A DNA stretch of 64,000 nt, from the NCBI RefSeq assembly GCF_019645815.1, contig NZ_CP080997.1, forward strand, positions 3,414,880 through 3,478,879. Direction: 5' to 3'. How positions within the stretch are numbered: position 1 is the stretch's first letter; each line of letters opens with the position of its first letter. The notes beneath the pieces are model-generated. The model was not told the DNA's origin. It saw only the letters and a program-made list of their open reading frames with translations, and did not search any database. The stretch comes from Mycolicibacter heraklionensis (lineage in GTDB: Bacteria > Actinomycetota > Actinomycetes > Mycobacteriales > Mycobacteriaceae). Shown here piece after piece: positions 57,862 to 64,000 of this stretch. The translations under genes were made by a program, and so were the position numbers.

Positions 57862-58190
57862 GTCGCTAGCCGGGCCAGCAACTTGGCGCGCAGTCCATCG
57901 TTGAGCGGGTACTCGGCCTCGATCCGTTCCTGAATCTGCACGCCTTCACGTTCCTGCTCGGCGATGTAAGCCTCTACCTCGGCACGGTGGCGCAGGTAGT
58001 AGGCGAAAATCGCGTACACGTCAGCGAGAGACACCGTCTGGTACGAATCGTGAACCGCCTCCGGGGTCTTGCCCTGCTTGAAGTCGGCCACCAAGATGTC
58101 GAGAGAGATGCGGGTGCCGGGCACCATCAACCGACCGGCCTGGTCTCGAACCAGCGGCACCGGCTCGGGCTCGATGGCTGCTACGGTCAT
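57858..58190 (-). CDS. DUF433-domain putative antitoxin
   Basis: This gene encodes 110 residues. The DUF433 helix-turn-helix-like region reads MVPGTRISLDILVADFKQGKTPEAVHDSYQTVSLADVYAIFAYYLRHRAEVEAYI (about 22-78). Such proteins are thought to bind DNA and neutralise the DUF5615 partner encoded immediately downstream with a 4-base overlap. The pair sits between cspA and a tRNA gene, a common location for mobile modules, but no mobility genes are visible. Confidence 0.85.
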   Translation of the reverse strand: MTVAAIEPEPVPLVRDQAGRLMVPGTRISLDILVADFKQGKTPEAVHDSYQTVSLADVYAIFAYYLRHRAEVEAYIAEQEREGVQIQERIEAEYPLNDGLRAKLLARLAT

Positions 58191-58380
58191 CGCGTCGCAC
58201 CTCTCTTCCCCTCAGAGTACCGGCACGCACCCATCGGGCCTCCTGGTTCGCCCGCCCACTGGGCCCTCTCCGCGTTGCGCCCAAGCCGAGGCCCTTTGTT
58301 CGACGTGGTGGCAAGTGCTTCAACTGGCAGATGTAGCGATTGGCGAGGACGACGTTCCCAAACGCGTTCCCAAGCCCATG

Positions 58381-58420
58381 AAAAATGCCCCTTCAGGCCG
58401 GGGCCTGAAGGGGCATTTTC
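58381..58420. terminator. Perfect 18-bp inverted repeat, terminator of tRNA-fMet
   Basis: AAAATGCCCCTTCAGGCC (58382-58399) is followed after two G bases by its exact complement (58402-58419). On the minus strand it ends in a T-tract just 3' of the tRNA. The symmetric A and T tracts make it bidirectional. Confidence 0.9.
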
Positions 58421-58425
58421 GCTAG

Positions 58426-58499
58426 TAGCGGGGACAGGATTCGAACCTGCGACCTCTGGGTTATGAGCCCAGCGAGCTACCGAGCTGCTCCACCCCGCG
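58426..58499 (-). tRNA. Initiator tRNA-Met (CAT anticodon)
   Basis: The gene is 74 bases without encoded CCA, and the cloverleaf is complete: acceptor CGCGGGG/CCCCGCT, D-arm GAGC...GCTC, anticodon stem-loop GGG-CTCATAA-CCC, T-arm GCAGG-TTCGAAT-CCTGT. The unpaired 1:72 position (C against T) and the three consecutive G-C pairs at the base of the anticodon stem are hallmarks of initiator tRNA. It is followed by the strong terminator at 58381-58420. Confidence 0.97.
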
Positions 58500-58919
58500 T
58501 CGGTATCTACGAGGTTACCGAACGATGGCCCGGGCACCAAATCGCCTGCGGCCAGCGTCGCCGCGGGGACCAGCGGCCCACAATCAGCCGGTAACCCAAA
58601 TTAACAAAACACCGCTTCTGGACGGACCGCCGCTACCGCCGCACCGCCTCGTCACGCCACCCGCATCCGCCCGGCCTTGCCGATATATACGCAGTTCACA
58701 GCCATATCGTCGTAGCCAAGCCGCGCCTGAAAGGCCGAGACTCCCGACGCGCCAGCCCAACCGCCGACGCCCGAAAGTCCGAGTTAGCGGGAAACCAAAA
58801 TTAACTTTTGTCTTGCAGCGCCCGATCCTGCGTGGCATGCTGCTCGCACAGCGCCAATTGAGTCCTGCATCACATCCCCGTCGCCCACGGCGGGCCCACA
58901 GAGTCGGGAGAGGCTACGG
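58500..58919. other. Gene-free region upstream of the mce operon
   Basis: There are 420 bases with no convincing gene; the long plus-strand open frame here is Pro/Arg-rich and lacks homology features. Two short AT-rich boxes stand out: CCCAAATTAAC at 58595-58605 and CCAAAATTAAC at 58795-58805. The second lies in the small inverted repeat CAAAA-TTAAC-TTTTG (58796-58810). They may be regulator sites for the downstream mce operon. Confidence 0.5.
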
Positions 58920-59153
58920 ATGCCTGGAATCGTCGACGGCATAGGCCGCCTACTGAGCTACCGGATGAGTGTCGGAGAACTGATCGGGCTGGGCCTGATC
59001 CTCGGTACGCCCTACCTGATCATCGGGCTGATCTGGTCGTTGACCCACACCGCTCACCTGCACGACTTGCAAGGTCTGGACCTGGTGGTGTCCTTCCTCG
59101 GGTCGATCGTGTCGTGGCCGGTGCTGCTGGTCTCCAATGTCTGCATGCAGTGA
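58920..59153 (+). CDS. Small two-helix membrane protein leading the mce operon
   Basis: This gene encodes 77 residues from ATG 58920, after a GGGAGAGG ribosome site. Two hydrophobic segments (VGELIGLGLILGTPYLIIGLIWSL, about 18-41; LDLVVSFLGSIVSWPVLLVSNV, about 53-74) flank a short polar loop with HTAHLHDLQG. It ends 4 bases before the YrbE start, so it is probably co-transcribed with the lipid importer and may be an accessory of the permease complex (inference). I do not recognise the family. Confidence 0.75.
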   Translation: MPGIVDGIGRLLSYRMSVGELIGLGLILGTPYLIIGLIWSLTHTAHLHDLQGLDLVVSFLGSIVSWPVLLVSNVCMQ

Positions 59154-59157
59154 CCCG

Positions 59158-60045
59158 ATGTCTGTATCGGAATCGACGCGGCGCCTGATCCACCTCGCTG
59201 ACCAACAGATATCCGGCCGGCCGGGCCTACGGTCCGTGACCGACTGGCTCCTGCAGTACCTGAAGAACCACCCGATCCAGTCGCTGGGCACCGGTGGCAG
59301 CCAGGTGGTGCTCGGGGTCCGGGCCATCCAGTACCTGTTCGCCGATCTGTCTCGCGGACGGTTCCTGGTCGGTGAGTTCATCGACCAGACGGCGTTCGTG
59401 GCCAGCGCCGCTTTCCTGCCAACGGTTTTCGTCACCATCCCGGTGGGTGTGACACTCTCGATCCAGTTCAGCGTGCTGGCCGGCCAAGTCGGCGCCTCCT
59501 CGCTCGCCGGTGCGGCTACCGGACTGGTGATCATCCGCCAGGCCGCCCCCTTGGTGGCCGCGATGCTGCTGGCGGTGGCTGTGGGCTCCGCGGTCTGTGC
59601 CGACCTGGGATCGCGGACCATGCGCGAAGAGATCCAGGCGATGGAGGTCATGGGGGTGTCGCCGGTGCGGCGCCTGGTGGTTCCGCGGCTGGCCGCACTG
59701 ATGACCGTCGGCGTACTGCTCACCGGCATCACGTTTTTCGTCGGCTACGTCGCCGGCTACATCTTCAACGTGTTCCTGCAGAACGGGACCGCGGGCTCGT
59801 TCATCGCGACCTTCTCCTCGTTCTCCGACGTCGGGGACATGTGGCTGGCGTTCGCCAAATCCATTGTCTTCGGGATGATCGTCGCGATCGTGAGCTGCCA
59901 GAAGGGCCTCGACAGCCATGGCGGGCCTGCCGGAGTCGCCAACTCGGTGAACGCCGCAGTGGTCGAGTCGATCCTGCTGCTGATGTTCGTCAACGTTGTG
60001 ATGAGCCAGCTCTACGTGATCCTGTTCCCGCGGCAGGCGCTGTAG
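59158..60045 (+). CDS. YrbEA-type MlaE permease of an mce operon
   Basis: This gene encodes 295 residues from ATG 59158. It is an MlaE/YrbE permease with about six membrane helices and the cytoplasmic coupling-helix motif SRTMREEIQAMEVMGVSPVRRLVVPRLAAL (about 155-185) that contacts the ATPase. It pairs with the next gene to form the membrane channel of a lipid importer in mycobacteria; the ATPase (MceG type) is usually encoded elsewhere. Confidence 0.93.
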   Translation: MSVSESTRRLIHLADQQISGRPGLRSVTDWLLQYLKNHPIQSLGTGGSQVVLGVRAIQYLFADLSRGRFLVGEFIDQTAFVASAAFLPTVFVTIPVGVTLSIQFSVLAGQVGASSLAGAATGLVIIRQAAPLVAAMLLAVAVGSAVCADLGSRTMREEIQAMEVMGVSPVRRLVVPRLAALMTVGVLLTGITFFVGYVAGYIFNVFLQNGTAGSFIATFSSFSDVGDMWLAFAKSIVFGMIVAIVSCQKGLDSHGGPAGVANSVNAAVVESILLLMFVNVVMSQLYVILFPRQAL

Positions 60046-60048
60046 AAG

Positions 60049-60909
60049 ATGGTCATTCCCAGCGCCTTTGAGATTCCCGGACTGCGACCGATCACCGAGC
60101 TCTTCAGCGGGTTCTTCGTGGCGGTGGCCCGCGCCGGCCACTTGGTGCACTTCTTCGGGCGCACGCTCGCATCCATCCCGACCATGCTCCGGCACTACCG
60201 GCGCGAGATGCTGCGGTTGCTGTCCGATATCGCCTGGGGCAACGGCTCGATCGTCGTCGGCGGTGGCACCATCGCGGTCGCGCTGGCACTCGGGGCGATC
60301 GCCGGCGCACTGGTCGCCGTCGAGGGCTATAACGTCCTGGATCTGCTGGGCCTGGGGCCGGCGACGGGTCTGATCTCGTCGTTCGCCACCACCCGCGAGC
60401 TCGCACCGATCATGGTGGGCATGGCGTTCATCGCCCAGGCCGGATGCCGCTTCACCGCCCAGCTCGGAGCGATGCGGATCAACGAAGAGATCGACTCGCT
60501 GGAAGCGATGGCGATCAACCCGATTCCGTTCCTGGTCACCACCCGGGCGGTCGCCTCGGTGATCGCAGTCGTGCCCCTGTTCCTGGTAGCGCTGGGTATC
60601 GCCTACCTGTCCTGTCAGTTCTCGGTCATCCTGATCTCCGGGCAATCCAACGGGTCCTACCTGCACTACTTCTCCCTGTTCGTCAACGGCCGCGACGTGC
60701 TGTACGCGACGTTCAAGGCCACCGTCTTCGTGTTCGTGTCATCAACCATCCAGAGCTACTACGGCTTTGTCGCCTCCGGCGGACCGGCAGGCGTCGGAGT
60801 CGCCGCCGGACGCGCGATGCGCACCAGCGTCACCGCCGTAGTCGTGGTGAACATGTTCTTGACCATGGCGCTGTGGGGTGTCGAATCCGGCGCCAGGTTC
60901 GGGGGTTAG
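60049..60909 (+). CDS. YrbEB-type MlaE permease of an mce operon
   Basis: This gene encodes 286 residues, starting 3 bases after YrbEA. It has the same fold: TTRELAPIMVGMAFIAQAGCRFTAQLGAMRINEEIDSLEAMAINPIPFLVTTRAVASVIAV contains the coupling motif RINEEIDSLEAMAINP. It forms a heterodimer with the preceding permease. The MceA start follows 3 bases after its stop. Confidence 0.94.
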   Translation: MVIPSAFEIPGLRPITELFSGFFVAVARAGHLVHFFGRTLASIPTMLRHYRREMLRLLSDIAWGNGSIVVGGGTIAVALALGAIAGALVAVEGYNVLDLLGLGPATGLISSFATTRELAPIMVGMAFIAQAGCRFTAQLGAMRINEEIDSLEAMAINPIPFLVTTRAVASVIAVVPLFLVALGIAYLSCQFSVILISGQSNGSYLHYFSLFVNGRDVLYATFKATVFVFVSSTIQSYYGFVASGGPAGVGVAAGRAMRTSVTAVVVVNMFLTMALWGVESGARFGG

Positions 60910-60912
60910 GCG

Positions 60913-62346
60913 ATGCCGAACTCCTTCGACACCGACCCCCGCGGACCCTCCAACGTTCGGGTGTTCGCGCTGGGCGTCGCCTTCATCGTCATCGCCGTGG
61001 CCACCGCGACGCTGATGGTCGCCAAATCCCAGGGCAAGCTGGACAACCTGGTGCGCATCGATGTGCGGCTGTCCAACATCGGCGACGGCCTGCCACCGCG
61101 CTCCGACGTGAAGTACCACGACCTGCTGGTCGGCTCCGTCTCCGACATCACGCCCTCCACCCACGGGCTGCCCAACGAAGTCCACGTGGTGCTCAAACCC
61201 GAGCACGCGGCCAAGATCCCCAGCACCGTCACCGCCCGCGTCGTACCGGCCAACCTGTTCGCCGTCTCCGCGATCCAGTTGGTCGACAACGGTGCCGCCC
61301 CCGACCATCTGCGGTCGGGCTCGGTGGTCCTCGAAGACCAGTCGCTGCCCACCGTGCTGTTTCAGAACGTGCTGAACAAGCTCCGCCAGTTGATCAGCCC
61401 ACTGGGACGCAAACCTGACGACACCACTGTCGGCGTGATCGCCGCCCTGGGCACCGCAACCCATGGCCGCGGCCAGGAGCTGACCGACACCGGTCACAAC
61501 CTGAACGAGATTCTGGCGCAACTGAACTCCGTCGTCGCCACCGACGACGCCGATCCGACCACGCTGTCGGCGCTAACAGCCGCGGCCGACGGTCTACAGC
61601 GCGTCTCCCCGGAACTGTTCGACGCGCTGGACCGATCGATTCAGCCGATGGCCACCATCGCCGAAAAGGGACCGCAGCTGTCCAGTCTGCTCACCGGCGG
61701 AACCGACACCGCGACCACGTTGGCCAGCGCCCTAGAGAACCAAGCCGAGCGGATGATCACCATCACCGGCCACCTCACCCCTGCCCTCGGGGTGATCGCG
61801 GACCATGCCGGCGAATTCCACGGCGTGTCAACCAAGTTGCAAACCCTCGCCAACCGGGTCTACGACGTCATCTGGGACGCAGACGAGAACCTGCTTCAGG
61901 TCAAGGCGGCCATCGCCCTGACACCCAGCCGCACCTACGTCCGCGCCGACTGCCCCCGCTACGGCGAGCTGGCCGGACCGAGCTGCGCCACCGCACCGGA
62001 AGTGCCCACCGCCCCGGACCTGTTCCCCGCGTTGGAGTCCCAGGGCGTCTCACCCACTCCGGGCATGACCGAGAACCGGCCGAACCTCACCCCGCCCCGG
62101 CACTCCATGCCCGGCGATCCGCAGGGACCCCCGATCCCCCCGCCGCCCCCTGCCGAAGTCCCCACCCTCGAGCCCCAGGGCGCGGTCATCGGGGGCAACG
62201 TCGGTGTGGTGGGCAGCCCGCTGGAAAAGCAGCAGATCAGCCGGATCACCGGCAGCTCAGACACCCCCACGGTGCTACTGCTGGCGCCGCTGTTGCGCGG
62301 CAGCACGGTGCACCTGTCTCGGATCGCGAAAGAAGGTGGCCGGTGA
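60913..62346 (+). CDS. MCE-family substrate-binding protein, MceA position
   Basis: This gene encodes 477 residues. An N-terminal membrane anchor (VFALGVAFIVIAVATATLMVA, about 17-37) precedes the MlaD/MCE domain (KLDNLVRIDVRLSNIGDGLPPRSDVKYHDLLVGSVSDIT..., about 42-130). A helical region follows, then a long Pro-rich C-terminal segment (RPNLTPPRHSMPGDPQGPPIPPPPPAEVPTLEP). Mce proteins assemble into a periplasm-spanning hexameric tunnel for lipid transfer. Which of the numbered mce operons this is cannot be decided from sequence alone. Confidence 0.9.
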   Translation: MPNSFDTDPRGPSNVRVFALGVAFIVIAVATATLMVAKSQGKLDNLVRIDVRLSNIGDGLPPRSDVKYHDLLVGSVSDITPSTHGLPNEVHVVLKPEHAAKIPSTVTARVVPANLFAVSAIQLVDNGAAPDHLRSGSVVLEDQSLPTVLFQNVLNKLRQLISPLGRKPDDTTVGVIAALGTATHGRGQELTDTGHNLNEILAQLNSVVATDDADPTTLSALTAAADGLQRVSPELFDALDRSIQPMATIAEKGPQLSSLLTGGTDTATTLASALENQAERMITITGHLTPALGVIADHAGEFHGVSTKLQTLANRVYDVIWDADENLLQVKAAIALTPSRTYVRADCPRYGELAGPSCATAPEVPTAPDLFPALESQGVSPTPGMTENRPNLTPPRHSMPGDPQGPPIPPPPPAEVPTLEPQGAVIGGNVGVVGSPLEKQQISRITGSSDTPTVLLLAPLLRGSTVHLSRIAKEGGR

Positions 62347-63392
62347 GGAGTCGTTCCAAATCGGTGATCGGCATGGCCCTGTTCACCAGCTTCGCCCTGA
62401 CTGTCACCTGGATGGTCTACAACACCTTGCGCCGCGACATCGCCGGGCCCACCTACAGTTACTCGGCGATCTTCAGTGACGCATCCGGCATGGCGCCGGG
62501 CGACGATGTGCGCGTCGCCGGGGTGCGGGTCGGGCGGGTCGACCGGGTGAAACTGCACGGCACCGCGGCCCGGGTGCAGTTCCGCGTGCAACGCAGCCAG
62601 CAGCTGTACCAGAACACGATTGCCTCGGTGACCTACCAGAGCATCATCGGGCAGCGCTATCTCGGACTGGCTCAAGGTCCCGGCGACAACCACGAGATCC
62701 TGCCCAACCACGGTCAGATACCGATCGAACGCACCAACCCATCACTGGATGTCTCCTACATGCTCAACGGATTCGAGCCACTGTTCGCCGAGCTGGACCC
62801 CGAACAGGTGGACAACATCAGCAACGCGACAGTTCTGGCGCTGCAAGGCAATCACGCATCCATGCTGACGCTGATCACGCAGGCCTCACAGATGGCCGAA
62901 ACCTTCGCCGGGCCCGACGAGGTGCTCAGCGCACTCATCGTCAACCTCAATCAGTTGATGACGGACCTGGCCAAACAAAGCACCAACATGGAGAACATGA
63001 TCCGCCAGTCGCGCGACACCATGGTCGCGCTGGCGAATCACCGCGAACCGTTGGTCGACTCGGTGGGCTCGATCAACGCCACCATGGCGCGACTGTCCAC
63101 CATCGTCGACAACATCACCCCGGATCTCGAAGAGTTCATCACGCGCCAGCCCGGCCTGCTCAACTACGGCGTCAACGACGGCCGCGAACGCTTCGCCTAC
63201 ATGGCGGCCAACCTCCCGTACGTACTGCAGGGGCTGGCCCGGATCACCCAGAGCGGCACCTACAGCGACGTCTACGCCTGCGAGCTGGACTTCGGCCTGT
63301 GGCGCGGCCTGTTCCACTGGTTCCGGTCGTTCGTCGGGGCGGCCACCGCCAGCGACGGCCTCGCCCACCAGCATTCGGCGGCGTGCCGATGA
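62343..63392 (+). CDS. MCE-family protein, MceB position
   Basis: This gene encodes 349 residues from GTG 62343, overlapping MceA by 4 bases. It has an N-terminal anchor (VIGMALFTSFALTVTWMVYNTL) and MCE domain (YSAIFSDASGMAPGDDVRVAGVRVGRVDRVKL, VTYQSIIGQRYLGLAQG). A helical domain with regularly spaced leucines follows, then the C-terminal YACELDFGLWRGLFHWFRSF, where Cys is conserved in MceB-type proteins as I recall. Confidence 0.93.
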   Translation: MRSRSKSVIGMALFTSFALTVTWMVYNTLRRDIAGPTYSYSAIFSDASGMAPGDDVRVAGVRVGRVDRVKLHGTAARVQFRVQRSQQLYQNTIASVTYQSIIGQRYLGLAQGPGDNHEILPNHGQIPIERTNPSLDVSYMLNGFEPLFAELDPEQVDNISNATVLALQGNHASMLTLITQASQMAETFAGPDEVLSALIVNLNQLMTDLAKQSTNMENMIRQSRDTMVALANHREPLVDSVGSINATMARLSTIVDNITPDLEEFITRQPGLLNYGVNDGRERFAYMAANLPYVLQGLARITQSGTYSDVYACELDFGLWRGLFHWFRSFVGAATASDGLAHQHSAACR

Positions 63393-64000
63393 GCCTGATC
63401 CCCGCCGCACTCAAACGCCCCATCGAATCGTTCAGTCGGCCCTGGATGGGCGTCATCTCGATCGTCATCATCGTCGCCGTGCTCACGGCCACCGTCGTCT
63501 ACTCCGGACTGGGCATCGGAAAGACCCGCTACCAAGGACAGTTCGCCCAAGCCGCCCAGATCCGCTCCGGCGCCGTGGTGACCATCGCCGGCGTCAAAGT
63601 CGGCACCGTTGAACGCGTCAAACTCGCCGGCGACCACGTGGTAGTCGGATTCAACGTCGAACGCGGCATCCCACTGGGCGCCGACACCCGCGCCGCGATC
63701 AAGCTGACCACCATCTTGGGGTCGCGCTATCTGGAACTGTCACCGGCAGGCACCGGGCAGCTGGAGAACCGGACGATCACCTTGGCGCACACCCAGGTTC
63801 CCTACGATCTGCAGCGCACCCTCGCCGGAGCGACGCGCACCCTGGGCCCGGTGGACGCCAATCGGTTCGTCGATTCGCTGAACATGCTCAACACCAACCT
63901 CGGCGGAGTCGCCGAGGAACTGCCGCAGGCGCTGACCAACCTGCAGGCGATGGCCGACATCATCGCCGACCGCCGCGAGCAACTCGGCACACTGCTGACC
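63389..64000 (+). CDS. MCE-family protein, MceC position, 5' part
   Basis: About 204 residues are visible from ATG 63389, and the gene continues past the window end. It has an N-terminal anchor (WMGVISIVIIVAVLTATVVYSGLGIG) and MCE domain (YQGQFAQAAQIRSGAVVTIAGVKVGTVERVKLAGDHVVVGFNV, AAIKLTTILGSRYLELSPAG). It overlaps MceB by 4 bases. The rest of the operon (MceC remainder to MceF) is expected outside the window. Confidence 0.94.
   Translation, partial: MSLIPAALKRPIESFSRPWMGVISIVIIVAVLTATVVYSGLGIGKTRYQGQFAQAAQIRSGAVVTIAGVKVGTVERVKLAGDHVVVGFNVERGIPLGADTRAAIKLTTILGSRYLELSPAGTGQLENRTITLAHTQVPYDLQRTLAGATRTLGPVDANRFVDSLNMLNTNLGGVAEELPQALTNLQAMADIIADRREQLGTLLT

Noticed and set aside
58187..58540. 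Open frames ending in peptides such as AGTGFEPATSGL on both strands
   Set aside because: These peptides are the well-known false translation of a tRNA gene; the region encodes tRNA-fMet and its terminator.
58525..58944. Plus-strand open frame of 139 codons before the mce operon
   Set aside because: It is Pro/Arg-rich without domain features and overlaps the better supported small membrane gene; it is typical of noncoding GC-rich DNA.

Overview
The window looks like a chromosomal segment from a mycobacterium (Mycobacteriaceae in the broad sense). The DNA is GC-rich with strong GC bias at third codon positions. Gene order matches blocks I remember from Mycobacterium tuberculosis: smpB-ftsX-ftsE-proline-rich protein-MscS-prfB-fprA, then hisN, fadE24-fadE23, an orphan receiver, and nuoA-N. 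It also carries a YrbE/Mce lipid-import operon, mycothiol-type and F420-type enzyme families, and an actinobacterial tmRNA. I cannot name the species from sequence alone.

Layout. 0-2.7 kb: the 5' part of an aldehyde dehydrogenase, a secreted Asn/Gln-rich protein and a Baeyer-Villiger-type monooxygenase. 2.8-8.8 kb (minus strand): tmRNA (ssrA) with an unusually long 20-residue tag, a frameshifted EamA transporter, then smpB, ftsX, ftsE, a proline-rich membrane protein, an MscS channel and prfB. 8.9-14.3 kb: fprA, a small membrane protein, hisN and the fadE24-fadE23 pair. 14.7-22.3 kb: a tightly coupled catabolic cluster containing a homogentisate-dioxygenase-like cupin, an alpha/beta hydrolase, a CaiB-type CoA-transferase, an HMG-CoA-lyase-like enzyme, TetR, an acyl-CoA dehydrogenase, an APH-type kinase and a small partner protein. 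The last three resemble the LvaC/LvaA/LvaB module of levulinate and 4-hydroxyacid catabolism. 22.4-38.6 kb: an atypical receiver protein and the complete 14-gene NADH dehydrogenase I operon, with most neighbouring genes overlapping by 1-4 bases.

38.6-46.8 kb: mixed metabolic genes (flavin reductase, Gfo/Idh oxidoreductase, PIG-L deacetylase, TetR, APH kinase with an unrecognised partner, LLM oxidoreductase, hydrolase, FadB4). 46.8-48.4 kb: a probably degraded ORF, a Cys-rich small protein and a VapBC-type toxin-antitoxin pair with its operator. 48.4-56.9 kb: a redox and xenobiotic- or steroid-like region with an NTF2-like protein, a steroid 5-alpha-reductase-like protein, a BVMO-TetR-AtoE transporter set, a TetR divergent from a mycothiol-dependent isomerase-like gene, and a DsbA-like protein. 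57-58.5 kb: cspA with a leader hairpin and terminator, a DUF433/DUF5615 toxin-antitoxin pair and initiator tRNA-fMet with a strong terminator. 58.9 kb to the end: an mce operon (small membrane protein, two YrbE permeases, MceA, MceB and the 5' part of MceC).

The most notable observations are the expanded tmRNA tag with an internal AKVAL repeat, the Lva-like kinase/dehydrogenase cluster with an 18-bp palindromic operator, paired 58-bp intergenic repeats, the tandem operator in front of fadE24, and the small membrane protein leading the mce operon. Comparisons with named organisms are from memory; no database search was run.
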